NCBI GenBank assembly: GCA_018821925.1
Contig: JAHJLF010000067.1
Span: forward strand, 1 to 51,968
DNA from: Candidatus Edwardsbacteria bacterium
GTDB lineage: Bacteria; Edwardsbacteria; AC1; EtOH8
Direction: 5' to 3'
DNA length: 51,968 nt
The position numbers were made by a program, and so were the translations under genes. Below are positions 1 through 9,218 of the stretch, piece after piece. Under the pieces are notes generated by a model. That model was given only the letters and a program-made list of their open reading frames with translations, was not told the DNA's origin and did not search any database. Each line of letters begins with the position of its first letter. The first letter of the stretch is position 1.

Positions 1-487
1 AATGAGTGAACCCCGAAAAAGCGGGGGTGCCTCCGTGTGAGTAAAAAAGCCTGGATTCCCGCCTACGCGGGAATGACAGTGGGATGTCATACCCGTGGAA
101 ACGGGTATCCAGAAAGCTCCCTGGATTCCTGCCTGCGCAGGAATGACATATAATCCATATAAAATCTCTGCGCCTCTGCGGCAAACCAGATTCTTCGGCT
201 TGGCAAGCAGGGTGCCCGGCTCAGAATGACGAAAGCAAAACCCTTTGTGTTCTTTGTGTGCTTTGTGGTTATGTAACCCTGGATTCCTGCTTTCGCAGGA
301 ATGACATAAAAGCCATATAAATCTCTGTGTCTCTGAGCCTCTGTGGCAAGAGAACCCTGGATTGCTTCACTTCGGTAGCCACACAAGATATCAGGCTCAG
401 TGCAGGCTATTTGCCGGCCTTCGATGCAATCTCGCAATGACAAAAGCAATGATATACATCTAGAAAAGATCCTTAAAGGAGAACGGT
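1..487. repeat. Intergenic repeat cluster upstream of hybrid kinase
   Basis: No gene is seen here. The stretch is a mosaic of dispersed palindromes. Three copies of a GGATTCC-loop-GGAATGACA hairpin lie at 51-78, 121-148 and 279-306. A related hairpin with stem CCCGT/ACGGG lies near 87-112. A TTCTTCGG...CAGAATGACGA element lies at about 187-237. A 'cctctgcggcaaa / ctttgtggttatg' type low-complexity repeat appears near 165-185 and 240-275. A CCCCG/CGGGG hairpin at 11-26 could be the end of an upstream transcript, but no T-run follows it. Confidence 0.8.
359..449. repeat. Dispersed 'GATTGCTTCACTTCG' element, copy 1
   Basis: An approximately 90 bp element begins GGATTGCTTCACTTCG and ends TCGCAATGACAAAAGCAATGA. 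Its ends are imperfect inverted repeats (ATTGCTT / AAGCAAT). A second copy is at 3715-3811. It ends just before the ribosome-binding site of the gene at 488. Confidence 0.7.
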
Positions 488-3238
488 ATGTCTAAATATC
501 GCATATTGGTGGTGGAGGACGAGGCCATTGTGGCCCGGGATATCTGCAAAAGATTGGATGATATGGGCTATCAGGTGGCGGCCAAGGCCGACAACGGCGA
601 AGCCGCCCTGGCCCAGGCCCGGGAGCTGAAGCCCGACCTGGTGCTGATGGATATCGTGATCAAGGGAAAGCAGAACGGGATTGACGTGGCCAATATCATA
701 AAAAGCGAGCTGGGCATACCGCTGATCTACCTGACCGCCTATGCCGACGATGACACCGTGGAACGGGCCAAGACTGCCGAGCCCTTCGGCTACATCATCA
801 AGCCCTTCAACGACCGGGATCTCAACGTGACCATCCAGATGGCACTGTACCGGAACAAAATGGAGAAAAAGCTGGCTGACCGCGAGGAGAGATACCGGGA
901 CCTGTTCGAAAACACCAGCGACATTATAATGCTGCTTGACGAGCAGGGATGTTTCAAATACGTGAACCAGCGATGGCATAGCGCTCTGGGCTACGGACCG
1001 GATGAGATCGGTTCCCTGAATATATTTGACATACTGGATCAGTCCTGTCTGGATCACTGCCGGTATAATTTCGGGCAGGTATTGTCCGGGAAAGAAGCCA
1101 CCGTCGAAGCCATATTCCGCACCAAAGATGGCAAGACGATCATAGTCGAGGGAAACTGCAACAGCTCCCATTCGCCCGGCAAGCCCACTTGGGTGCGGGG
1201 CATCTTCCGGGATATCACCGAAAAGAAAAGGTCCCGGCAGCTGCAGGAGGCCATGTACCAGATTGCCAACGAGACCGCCCTGTCCGGCAATCTGGATGAA
1301 TTGTACCGAAGCCTGCATAATATACTCGGCCGGTTGTTGGACACTAAGAATTTCTATATCTCCCTATACGATAGCGAGAATGACCTCCTGAGTTTTCCCT
1401 ATTTCATGGATGAGTACGACCTCGTGCCCCAGAACAGGCCGATGGGCACCGGCATCACCGAATACCTCATCCGGTCAAAAAAGCCCCTGCTGGCCACGCC
1501 GGAAGTGTACCAGAAACTGATTGATTCCGGACAGATCCGTTTGATTGGCAAACCGTCCGTGGACTGGCTGGGGGTGCCGCTGTTGGTTTCGGACCGGTAC
1601 ACCGGCACGCTGGTGATTCAGTCCTACGATCAGGGGATAAGGTTCGGGGAGCGGGAGCGGGATATCCTGACCTTTATCTCCGAGCAGGTGGCTTTCGCCA
1701 TCCATCGCAAGCTGGCCGAGGAAGCCCTTAAGCTGAGCGAGGAAAAATACCGGTCCCTGGTGGAGCAGATCAACGACGTGATCTTCCTGACGGACTCCTC
1801 GGGCATCATCCAGTATATCAGCCCGGCCATCGAAAGAATGACCCAATTTACCGTTGACGAGATCACCGGCCAGCCGTTCTTTAAATTCATCCACCCCGAT
1901 GACCTGCCGGGCCTTAAACAGTCGTTCCAAAGGAACCTTAAAGGGGTCGAGGAACCCTGGGAATATCGGCTGATAGACAAGAACGGCACAACCGTCTTTG
2001 TGCGTAGCTCCAGCCGCCTGTTAGCCGATGACAACGGAAATCCCACCGGAATAATGGGCACCCTGACTGACATCACCCAGGCCAAACAGATGGCCAGCCA
2101 GCTGCAGCAGGCCCAGAAGATGGAGGCCATCGGCCAGCTGGCCGGGGGCATAGCCCATGACTTCAACAACCTGCTGGCCGGGATCATCGGCCACGCCGAG
2201 ATGCTGCAGATCAAATTGATCAACCAACCGTCGCTGGCGGCGCTGGCCGAAAAGATACTGACCACCGGGGAGCATGCCGCCAACCTGACCAAACAGTTGC
2301 TGTCATTCGCCCGCAAGGGGAATTACCAGCAGGTTCCGGTAAGCATTCACCGCATCATCGCCGAGGTGGCCGGCATTCTGGGCAACACCGTGAACAAGAA
2401 TATCAATGTCAGGCAGTCGCTGAGCGCCAATCCCTGCACCGTGCTGGGCGATCCGGCCATGCTGGAGAATGCCCTGCTCAATCTTTGCCTTAATGCCCGG
2501 GATGCCATGGCTAAAGGAGGCAACCTGACCGTAACCACCCAAGTGGCCGAGCTGGACGAATCGTATGTCAAGAATCATTCCTACAAGATCCCGGTGGGCA
2601 GTTACATCAAGATATCGGTCAGCGACACCGGGCAGGGTATGTCCAAGGATGTCCAATCGCACATATATGAGCCGTTCTTCACCACCAAGGAACAGGGCAA
2701 GGGCACCGGCCTGGGGCTGGCCAGCGTTTACGGCTGTGTCAAGGCTCACAACGGCTCCATAGAGGTTTACAGCGAGGAAGGGCACGGCAGCACCTTTAAC
2801 ATTTACCTGCCGCTGGCGGAACCCGGTCCGGAAAAAACAGAGGAGGCCGCAAAAGCGCCGGCTCAAAAGGGAACCGGGCGCATCCTGCTGGTGGACGACG
2901 AGGAGACCATCCGGGACATCACCAGCCAGATGCTGGACGACCGGGGATATAAAGTAACAACGCTGTCCAACGGCCAGGAGGCGGTGGAGTATTACCGGGA
3001 ACATTTCCAGGAAATAGACCTGGTGATCCTGGACATGATCATGCCCAAGATGAACGGGCACGAAGCATTTATTAAAATGAAGGAGATAAATCCCGGCGTC
3101 AAAGTGCTGCTTTCCTCGGGCTACAGCATAGAGGAGGAGGCCCAGGATCTCATGAACAGCGGGGTCAAGGGCTTTCTGCAGAAGCCCTACCGGCTGGCGG
3201 AGCTGACCCAGAAGATAAACCAGGCGATGGCTAATTAA
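488..3238 (+). CDS. Hybrid sensor histidine kinase, REC-PAS-GAF-PAS-HisKA-HATPase-REC
   Basis: Cytoplasmic two-component hybrid kinase of 916 residues with no membrane segment. Domains in order: an N-terminal receiver (phospho-acceptor D55 in LVLMDIVIKG), PAS (about 130-245), a GAF-like domain (about 250-410), PAS (about 420-535), HisKA with H557 in GGIAHDFNNLL, an HATPase with DTGQGM and GTGLGL boxes, and a C-terminal receiver (D849 in LVILDMIMPKMNG). The architecture predicts phosphate flow from H557 to the C-terminal receiver, with the N-terminal receiver as an input from another kinase. The start is supported by AAAGGAG 7 nt upstream of the ATG. No DNA-binding output is present. The ligand is not recognisable from the sequence. 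Confidence 0.95.
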   Translation: MSKYRILVVEDEAIVARDICKRLDDMGYQVAAKADNGEAALAQARELKPDLVLMDIVIKGKQNGIDVANIIKSELGIPLIYLTAYADDDTVERAKTAEPFGYIIKPFNDRDLNVTIQMALYRNKMEKKLADREERYRDLFENTSDIIMLLDEQGCFKYVNQRWHSALGYGPDEIGSLNIFDILDQSCLDHCRYNFGQVLSGKEATVEAIFRTKDGKTIIVEGNCNSSHSPGKPTWVRGIFRDITEKKRSRQLQEAMYQIANETALSGNLDELYRSLHNILGRLLDTKNFYISLYDSENDLLSFPYFMDEYDLVPQNRPMGTGITEYLIRSKKPLLATPEVYQKLIDSGQIRLIGKPSVDWLGVPLLVSDRYTGTLVIQSYDQGIRFGERERDILTFISEQVAFAIHRKLAEEALKLSEEKYRSLVEQINDVIFLTDSSGIIQYISPAIERMTQFTVDEITGQPFFKFIHPDDLPGLKQSFQRNLKGVEEPWEYRLIDKNGTTVFVRSSSRLLADDNGNPTGIMGTLTDITQAKQMASQLQQAQKMEAIGQLAGGIAHDFNNLLAGIIGHAEMLQIKLINQPSLAALAEKILTTGEHAANLTKQLLSFARKGNYQQVPVSIHRIIAEVAGILGNTVNKNINVRQSLSANPCTVLGDPAMLENALLNLCLNARDAMAKGGNLTVTTQVAELDESYVKNHSYKIPVGSYIKISVSDTGQGMSKDVQSHIYEPFFTTKEQGKGTGLGLASVYGCVKAHNGSIEVYSEEGHGSTFNIYLPLAEPGPEKTEEAAKAPAQKGTGRILLVDDEETIRDITSQMLDDRGYKVTTLSNGQEAVEYYREHFQEIDLVILDMIMPKMNGHEAFIKMKEINPGVKVLLSSGYSIEEEAQDLMNSGVKGFLQKPYRLAELTQKINQAMAN

Positions 3239-3255
3239 GTTTACAGTTTGCAGTG

Positions 3256-3358
3256 TGTCACCCTGAGGATGGCAGACAGTGGGGCAAGCCGAATGGGTGA
3301 ATACAGAAAGTGTGTCACCCGTTCAACCTGTTGGGCAGAAAGAGGTCTCAGGGTGACA
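3256..3358. repeat. MITE-like element, TIR TGTCACCCTGAG, copy 1
   Basis: The ends TGTCACCCTGAG (3256-3267) and CTCAGGGTGACA (3347-3358) are perfect 12 bp inverted repeats enclosing a 103 bp unit. Two related units lie in tandem at 11726-11822 and 11829-11926. The unit has no coding capacity. Confidence 0.75.
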
Positions 3359-3452
3359 GAGTTCAAAGAATAAAAGGTCTGTCACACTGAGAAGACATCG
3401 TTGCCTCGCAGATTGAATGTGTGAAGATAATAGATCGTCACCCGTTCGGCTT

Positions 3453-3554
3453 GCCGTTGGCCGAGTAGCCGTTGTCTCGATATGCATAAATGCTACTCGA
3501 CAAACGGCAGTACCTGTGCTGAGTATATCGAAGCATCGAGGCCAGGCAGGCACG
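3453..3554 (-). repeat. Dispersed element 'CGTGCCTGCCTGGCCTCGAT', minus orientation
   Basis: On the minus strand this reads CGTGCCTGCCTGGCCTCGAT, then TTGTCGAGTAGCATT, then ATCGAGACAACGGC. It therefore folds through TTGTCGA/ATCGAGACAA-type arms. A shorter copy in the opposite orientation lies at 22775-22856 and lacks about 20 bp of the interior. Confidence 0.7.
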
Positions 3555-3714
3555 ACAATCCTAGAATAAAAACCCCTTTGTGTGAGTAAAGAAGCCTGGA
3601 TTCCCGCCTGCGCGGGAATGACACGATGGTCTTACCCCACCAAACACACAAAATGACGCTAAAATATTTAAAAAAACCCCCTTTGTGTCTCAGTGTCTCA
3701 GTGGTTAAAAAGCC

Positions 3715-3811
3715 GGGATTGCTTCACTTCGAAAGCAGCATAAGGTGCCGTCCTCAGTGCAGGCTCTTGTAAGCATCCAATGTCTCCTCGCAATGACGAA
3801 AGCAATGATAG
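3715..3811. repeat. Dispersed 'GATTGCTTCACTTCG' element, copy 2
   Basis: Same ends as the copy at 359-449 (GGATTGCTTCACTTCG ... TCGCAATGACGAAAGCAATGA). It shares the internal block CTCAGTGCAGGCT. The interiors differ, so the copies are old or diverged. Confidence 0.7.
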
Positions 3812-3930
3812 AGTCTTGAAAATCCGTGTCCTCGTAAGTCCCTGGATTCCCGCCTGCGCGGGAATGACACCCAGAAAGAAAACCATTTGTGCCTTTGTGT
3901 CTTAGTGGTTAAAAAACAGGAGGAACCAAG

Positions 3931-5961
3931 ATGAACAAACGTCAGGTCATGGAGAAGATCCCCTTTAAACTGCTGGCGGTGTTCGGGCTGCTGCTGGCGG
4001 CCATACTGGCCGGGGGATATCTTTATTACAAACAACAGAACGCCCAAACGGTCGAATACATAAAGAACGAACTGCAGACCATATCCGAATACAAAGTCAA
4101 CCAGATATACGACTGGCGCAAAGAACGTTTCGGCGATGCATTTGTATTAACCTCCAGTGAAATACTCATCTTCTCGGTGCGGCGCTGGCTTAAGGATCCA
4201 ACCGATAAAACCCTGTACAATTATATATACACCCGTCTGGACGCGTTCCGGATATACGATACTTACAAGGATGTGATCTTAGTGGACCCCGCCGGAAAGA
4301 TCAGATTTTTCATGAATCAGAAAACCAACGAGAACATCAGCCCGTCAACGTTGTCCATAGTCAAAGAGGCGGTCCGGAAAAGGGAGATATTGTTCAGCGA
4401 TTTTTATTACTGCGATAATTGCCAGGAGGTTAATTTGGACGTGGTGGCGCCGCTGTTCGACCAGAACGGCCTGGCGGCTACGGTCATCCTGAGGATAGAT
4501 CCCAGTAAATTCCTGTACCCTTTCGTCCAAAGCTGGCCGAGACCCAGCCGGACCGGGGAAACAGTGCTGGTCCGCCGGGACGGCGATGAGGTTCTTTTCC
4601 TGAACGACTTGCGCCACCAGAAAAATGCGGCCTTAACCTTCCGCCTGCCGCTATCGGACACGCTTCTTCCGGCAACCATGGCGGTCCTGGGCCAGGAGGG
4701 CCTGGTGGAAGGCCTGGATTACAGGAAGGTTCCGGTGCTGGCTTCGATCAGACAGATCAAGGGCTCGTCTTGGTATATGGTGGTCAAAATAAACAAGGAA
4801 GAGATATATACCCCGCTTTATAGACAGAAGAGGAATATTGCCATCGCTGTCGTTGCATTGCTGGCGGCAACCTTTTTGGCTTTGGGTTTCCTATGGCAGT
4901 CCGACCGCAGGGGCTTTTACAAAAAACAGTATAAACAGGAGCTTGAGCGCCAGGCCCTGATCAAGCATTACGACTACCTGGCCAAGTACGCCAACGATAT
5001 CATCCTGCTTTCCAACGACAAATACCAGCTGGTGGAGGTCAACGACCGGGCGGTGGAGGCCTACGGCTACAGCCGGGAGGAACTGATTGGGAAGAGCGCG
5101 GAAATATTCCGAAGCGAAGAAAGCAAGCCGCTGTTCAAACGGCAGATGGAGGAGATGCAAAAGAAAGGCGGGATGATCTTCGAAACGGTGCAACGGCGCA
5201 AGGACGGCTCCACCTTTCCGGTGGAGATCAGCGCCCGGCCCATGGAGATAGAGGGCAAAAGATACATGCAGGCCATAGTCCGGGACATTACCGAACGCAA
5301 GCAGTACGAATTGGCTATTAAAGAACGCAACCAAGAACTGAAGGCGGCCAACGAGGAGCTGCAGGTTGGCGAAGAGGAATTGCGGCATACCAATGAAGAA
5401 TTGGAGAAGAATTATTGCGAGTTGGAGGCGGCCAACCAGCAGTTAACGGCCTCGGAGGAGGAGATAAAACAGTCGGCCGTCAAGTGGGCCATCACCTTTG
5501 ACGCCATCATGGACGGGGTGTCTTTGCTCGATGCCGAGCAGAACATCCTACAGGCAAACAAGGCCTTTGCCGATTATCTGGGCCTGTCGTACGCCGACAT
5601 CATCGGGCGCAAATGCTATGAACTGATCCATAGCGACGGCCGACCTGATGAGAACTGCCCCTTTGCCAGGATGATGCAAAGCAAGAAGCGGGAGACCATG
5701 GAGCTTTCCATTGGCGACCGGATATTTGACGTGCTGGTGGATCCGATCATCGGTCCAAGCGGGGCGATCACCAGTGCGGTCCACATTATAAGCGATATCA
5801 CCGAGAGAAAGAAGGCCCAGGCTAAATTGCAGGAACAACTGTCCGAGCTGCAGCGCTGGCAGAACACCATGCTGGACCGGGAGGACCGGGTGATGGAGTT
5901 GAAGAAAGAGATCAACGAATTGTTGGCCAAGCTGGGTCAGCCCAAAAAATACGGGGAATGA
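3931..5961 (+). CDS. Membrane PAS sensor protein with Cache-like extracytoplasmic domain and conserved C-terminal tail; no kinase domain
   Basis: This 676-residue protein has a membrane helix at about 11-31 (LLAVFGLLLAAILAGGYLYY), an extracytoplasmic Cache/CHASE-like region (about 35-295), and a second helix at about 300-322. Next come PAS (about 350-450), a long Glu-rich coiled coil built on repeated NEEL motifs (about 455-515) and a second PAS (about 520-625). It then ends in a 40-residue tail, LQRWQNTMLDREDRV...KLGQPKKYG. No histidine kinase, GGDEF, EAL or HTH domain follows, and the stop is natural. The tail is almost identical in the protein at 7284, so it is probably a functional module rather than a truncation. 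The strong site CAGGAGGAACC precedes the ATG. It probably senses an external ligand and signals through a partner protein. Confidence 0.9.
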   Translation: MNKRQVMEKIPFKLLAVFGLLLAAILAGGYLYYKQQNAQTVEYIKNELQTISEYKVNQIYDWRKERFGDAFVLTSSEILIFSVRRWLKDPTDKTLYNYIYTRLDAFRIYDTYKDVILVDPAGKIRFFMNQKTNENISPSTLSIVKEAVRKREILFSDFYYCDNCQEVNLDVVAPLFDQNGLAATVILRIDPSKFLYPFVQSWPRPSRTGETVLVRRDGDEVLFLNDLRHQKNAALTFRLPLSDTLLPATMAVLGQEGLVEGLDYRKVPVLASIRQIKGSSWYMVVKINKEEIYTPLYRQKRNIAIAVVALLAATFLALGFLWQSDRRGFYKKQYKQELERQALIKHYDYLAKYANDIILLSNDKYQLVEVNDRAVEAYGYSREELIGKSAEIFRSEESKPLFKRQMEEMQKKGGMIFETVQRRKDGSTFPVEISARPMEIEGKRYMQAIVRDITERKQYELAIKERNQELKAANEELQVGEEELRHTNEELEKNYCELEAANQQLTASEEEIKQSAVKWAITFDAIMDGVSLLDAEQNILQANKAFADYLGLSYADIIGRKCYELIHSDGRPDENCPFARMMQSKKRETMELSIGDRIFDVLVDPIIGPSGAITSAVHIISDITERKKAQAKLQEQLSELQRWQNTMLDREDRVMELKKEINELLAKLGQPKKYGE

Positions 5962-5968
5962 TACGTCA

Positions 5969-6492
5969 TGCCGCCCCTACGGGGCTACCGACATGACGGC
6001 TTTACGAGCCTACATACATTGCGCTCCTACGGAGCTACGGAGTTGCATGGAGCATCATAGATGCGACATGGTTGTAACCCCCAAAGACCCGGCATACACG
6101 CCCAGCGTCGTAGACGCGAAATGGAAAACACCAACGGTTAGCATCATAGATGCGCCATGATTGTAACCCCAAAGATCCGGCATACACATCCCAGCGTCGT
6201 AGACGCGGAATGGAAAGACCAACTGGTAGCATCATAGATGCGCCATGATTGTAACCCCAAAGATCCGGCATACACGTCCTAGCGTCGTAGACGCGAAACG
6301 GAAAGATCAACGGGTAGCATCGTAGATGCGACATGGTTGTAACCCCAAAGACCCGGCATGCACGCCCAGCGTCGTAGACGCGGAATGGAAAGACCAACGT
6401 GTCCACATAACACCCCTACAGGTAGCATCATAGATGCGACATGGTTGTAACCCCAAAGATCCGACATGCACACCTAGCGCCGTAGGTGCGGA
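5969..6492. repeat. REP-like hairpin array upstream of Y1 transposase, with about 88 bp tandem units
   Basis: The palindrome GCATC-RTA-GATGC recurs at 6052, 6141, 6229, 6317 and 6425 (periods 89, 88, 88 and 108 bp). Each unit also carries a second palindrome, GCGTC-GTA-GACGC (for example 6105-6117 and 6194-6206), and the linker GGTTGTAACCCCAAAGA. Most GCATC palindromes are preceded by GTA, giving GTAG at the foot. Other 5-3-5 hairpins (GCCCC-TAC-GGGGC, GCTCC-TAC-GGAGC) occupy 5969-6040. No gene is present. Confidence 0.85.
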
Positions 6493-6521
6493 ATGGAAGA
6501 AACCACAAGAAGGAAAGATAC

Positions 6522-6983
6522 ATGGCCAACACCTACACCCAGATATACATCCACACCGTCTTCGCCGTCCGCCACAGGCTGAACCTGATCCTGCCAGCCC
6601 ACAGCGAGGAGATCCGGAAATACATGACCGGGGTGGTCACCAACCTGGGATCGAAACTCATTGCCATCAATAATATGCCCGATCATTTTCATCTGCTGAT
6701 CGGCCTGCAGCCCGAGATATCGCTTTCCGAACTGATCGGCAAGGTTAAATCCGGCTCCTCGGGGTTTATCAACCAGCAACGGCTGGCGCCCGGCCGTTTT
6801 GAATGGCAGAAGGGTTTTGGGGCATTCTCCTATGCACGCTCGCAATTGGACACGGTGATCGGTTATGTAGATCGGCAGCAGGAGCATCACCGCAAAAAGA
6901 CATTCATGGAAGAATATTTGGCCTTGCTGGCTGAATACGGGATAGATTACGACCAAAGGTATATTTTGAAGGAACCGGAATAA
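6522..6983 (+). CDS. IS200/RAYT-type Y1 (HUH) transposase
   Basis: A 153-residue single-domain transposase of the IS200/IS605 TnpA or REP-associated tyrosine transposase (RAYT) superfamily. These enzymes nick and join single-stranded DNA at hairpins. The HUH metal-binding motif is H55-F-H57 in MPDHFHLLI, and the likely catalytic tyrosine is Y115 in VIGYVDRQ, followed by the family's QEHH. Length matches the family. The ATG at 6522 is preceded by AGAAGGA, which favours it over an in-frame start at 6486. There is no TnpB or second gene. It sits between two arrays of REP-like hairpins, the arrangement expected of a RAYT with its substrate repeats. A plain IS200 copy is the alternative. It appears intact. 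Confidence 0.9.
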   Translation: MANTYTQIYIHTVFAVRHRLNLILPAHSEEIRKYMTGVVTNLGSKLIAINNMPDHFHLLIGLQPEISLSELIGKVKSGSSGFINQQRLAPGRFEWQKGFGAFSYARSQLDTVIGYVDRQQEHHRKKTFMEEYLALLAEYGIDYDQRYILKEPE

Positions 6984-6990
6984 TGTTGGG

Positions 6991-7251
6991 ATTCGCCATG
7001 CCGCCCCTACGGGGCTACATACGTTACGCGCCGATGGTGCTACCGACATATCGGCTCTACGAGCCTACAAACATTTCGCGCCGATGGCGCTACCGACATA
7101 CCGGCTCTACGAGCCTACAGGCAAATGGAGCATCGTAGATGCGACACGGTTGTAACCCCCAAAGACCCGGCATACATGCCCAGCGTCGTAGACGCGGCAT
7201 GGAAAGGTCAACGGGCCCACATAACACCCCTACAAGTAGCATCATAGATGC
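6991..7251. repeat. REP-like hairpin array downstream of Y1 transposase
   Basis: A succession of 13-nt hairpins with a 5-3-5 plan: GCCCC-TAC-GGGGC, GCGCC-GAT-GGTGC, GGCTC-TAC-GAGCC, GCGCC-GAT-GGCGC, then GCATC-GTA-GATGC (7130-7142) and GCATC-ATA-GATGC (7239-7251). The last one lies about 20 nt upstream of the ribosome-binding site of the gene at 7284, so it may be part of that gene's leader. No gene is present in this 300 bp gap. Confidence 0.8.
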
Positions 7252-7283
7252 GGAATGGTTGTCCCGAACCAAGGAGGAACCAA

Positions 7284-9212
7284 ATGAGTAATCAGCAAAA
7301 TAATCAAAAGGTCTCCGTTATACTGCTGGCAGTTGCAGCGCTTCTTTTCTCCATTAACCTCGCCGGCGCAGTGACCAACGATTTGCCCGCCAAGACCGCC
7401 GTTCCGGCAAGGCCAATATTGGTCTTCGGTAGCGACCAAGATTACCCGCCTTACGAATGGCTGGATAAAAACGGCCAGCCGCAGGGATTCAATGTCGACC
7501 TGATCCGCGCCATCGGCCAGGCGATGGGCTACGAGGTCACGGTCCGCTTGGGCCCCTGGGCCCGGATCCGCGAAGATCTGGAGATTCACGGCACCGTGGA
7601 TGTGGCGGACATGTTTTTTACCGAACAACGGGCCAAAAGGGTGGATTTTGCAGAACCTTTCTGGGTGGTTCACGACGAGATCTTCGTACGGCAGGGTGAA
7701 AAAGAGATTAAGTCACTAGATGATCTGGCCGGACGGGAGGTTCTCTGCCAGGAGGGTGGTTCAATATATGACCTGTTGCGGGAGGATGTCCCGGCCGCCA
7801 AGCTGATACTGGTGGGTAGCGACCCGGAGGCTCTGCGCCGACTGGCCTCGGGCCGGCACGATTGCGCCGTGGTGGGCAGCGTGGTTGGGCGATACACGAT
7901 TAATAGAAGCGGCTTGAGCAACCTGACTGCAACCAGCCAGCCGCTGTGGCCTAGGGATTACTGCTTTGTGACGGCCAAAGGCCGACCCCAACTGCTGGCC
8001 GATCTCAACCTGGGGCTGGCGATCCTTAAAGAGACCGGCCGCTTTGACGAAATTTACGACAAATGGTTCAAGGAATATCTTCCCCGCAAACCCTGGCTGG
8101 ATAAATTCCTGAAATATCTGCCGTTACTGGCGTTCGGTTTGGCGGCGCTGGCCATCGCGGTGGCGGCTTGGATTTTAACCCTGCGGCACCAGGTTCGCGG
8201 ACGAACCCAGAAATTGCAGAGAACCCTGCTACTGTTGAACGAGGCCCAGAGTATAACTAAATTGGGCGGCTGGGAATACGATGCGGCAACCCGGCGCGTC
8301 ACCTGGACCGACGAGGTTTATCGCATTTACGGGGTGCCAAAAAATTACGACCCCGCCCAACCAGAACAGAACATACAATTTTACGCCCCCGAGGACCGGG
8401 CCCGGGTCACCGACGCATTCCGCCGGGCGGTGGAGCAGGGCGAATCCTATGATCTGGACCTGAGGCTTATCACCGCCCAAGGCGTTAAAAAGTGGGTTCG
8501 CACAATTGGACGGGCCGAGCGCCGTGGGGAAAAAATTGTACGGGTGTCCGGAAATATAATGGACATCACTGACCGCAAGCAGGCCAGTGAAGATCTGAAA
8601 GCCAGTAACCTGGAATTGATCTCAGCCAGAAATCAGACAGAAGAAGCCCTGCGGACCAGCGAACGCTCCCGGCTGGCGCTGTTGAGCGTGCTGGAGGACG
8701 AAAAGCAAACCGAGCAGGAACTGCGCGAAAGCGAAGAGCGATTCAGGGCCCTGCATAACGCCTCTTTCGGCGGAATAGCGATCCACGACAAAGGGAAGAT
8801 ACTGGAATGCAACCAGGGGCTCTCCGAAATCACCGGGTATTCCATGGAAGAACTGATCGGGATGGACGGAATGCTGCTTATCAACAAGGATTCCCGGGAT
8901 CTGGTAATGGAGAACATTCTGGCCGGCTATGAAAAGCCCTATGAAGCTTTGGGTTTGCGCAAGAACGGAGAAACATACCCGATCCGACTGGAAGCCCGGA
9001 ACATACCGTATAAAGGGAAAAGTGTCAGGACGGTGGAATTTCGGGACATCACCGAGCGTAATCGGGCGGAAGAAAAAATGAAGGGACAGCTGGCCGAGCT
9101 ACAGCGCTGGCAGAACACCATGCTGGACCGGGAGGACCGGGTGATGGAGTTGAAAAAGGAAATAAACGAATTGCTGGAAAAATTGGGCCAGCCCAAAAAG
9201 TACGGGAAATGA
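7284..9212 (+). CDS. Periplasmic-binding-protein (SBP_bac_3) membrane PAS sensor with conserved C-terminal tail; no kinase domain
   Basis: A 642-residue protein. The signal or anchor segment is VSVILLAVAALLFSINLAGA (about 10-29). A family-3 solute-binding domain follows (about 40-270; typical features are the YPPYEW start, GFNVDL and RVDFAEPF), as in BvgS/EvgS-type sensors. A membrane helix (about 275-297), two PAS domains (about 320-430 and 485-595) and a linker containing [15 protein letters not shown] separate it from the C-terminal tail LQRWQNTMLDREDRV...KLGQPKKYG. The tail matches the protein at 3931. No catalytic output domain is present. It probably senses a small molecule such as an amino acid. 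The start at 7284 has AAGGAGG upstream and gives the signal segment at the correct place. Confidence 0.9.
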   Translation: MSNQQNNQKVSVILLAVAALLFSINLAGAVTNDLPAKTAVPARPILVFGSDQDYPPYEWLDKNGQPQGFNVDLIRAIGQAMGYEVTVRLGPWARIREDLEIHGTVDVADMFFTEQRAKRVDFAEPFWVVHDEIFVRQGEKEIKSLDDLAGREVLCQEGGSIYDLLREDVPAAKLILVGSDPEALRRLASGRHDCAVVGSVVGRYTINRSGLSNLTATSQPLWPRDYCFVTAKGRPQLLADLNLGLAILKETGRFDEIYDKWFKEYLPRKPWLDKFLKYLPLLAFGLAALAIAVAAWILTLRHQVRGRTQKLQRTLLLLNEAQSITKLGGWEYDAATRRVTWTDEVYRIYGVPKNYDPAQPEQNIQFYAPEDRARVTDAFRRAVEQGESYDLDLRLITAQGVKKWVRTIGRAERRGEKIVRVSGNIMDITDRKQASEDLKASNLELISARNQTEEALRTSERSRLALLSVLEDEKQTEQELRESEERFRALHNASFGGIAIHDKGKILECNQGLSEITGYSMEELIGMDGMLLINKDSRDLVMENILAGYEKPYEALGLRKNGETYPIRLEARNIPYKGKSVRTVEFRDITERNRAEEKMKGQLAELQRWQNTMLDREDRVMELKKEINELLEKLGQPKKYGK

Positions 9213-9218
9213 TACGCC

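Larger units (their letters stand above)
3239..3930. repeat. 692 bp gap filled with dispersed repeats
   Basis: I see no gene here. It contains a 103 bp element with perfect 12 bp terminal inverted repeats (3256-3358), a 'CCAGGCAGGCACG' element (3453-3554), two GGATTCCCGCCTGCGCGGGAA hairpins (3596-3623 and 3842-3869), and the second GATTGCTTCACTTCG element (3715-3811). Low-complexity 'cctttgtgtctcagtgg' repeats precede 3715 and the next start codon. Confidence 0.8.

Noticed and set aside
87-449. 120-codon minus-strand reading frame
   Set aside because: Its translation is made of repeat DNA (FLRRQESRE, FPRV...), a common false frame in genomes carrying these hairpins.
3931-5961. Truncated histidine kinase
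   Set aside because: The protein ends in a tail shared with the sensor at 7284, so the lack of a kinase domain is not a recent frameshift.
6052-6440. Possible CRISPR array in regularly spaced repeats
   Set aside because: The period is about 88 bp and the whole unit is conserved, including the would-be spacer. The palindromes are 13 nt. This is tandem REP-like DNA, not repeats with unique spacers.
6035-6473. Minus-strand frames with repeated 'GVTTMSHLRC'-like peptides
   Set aside because: They only translate the 88 bp tandem repeats.
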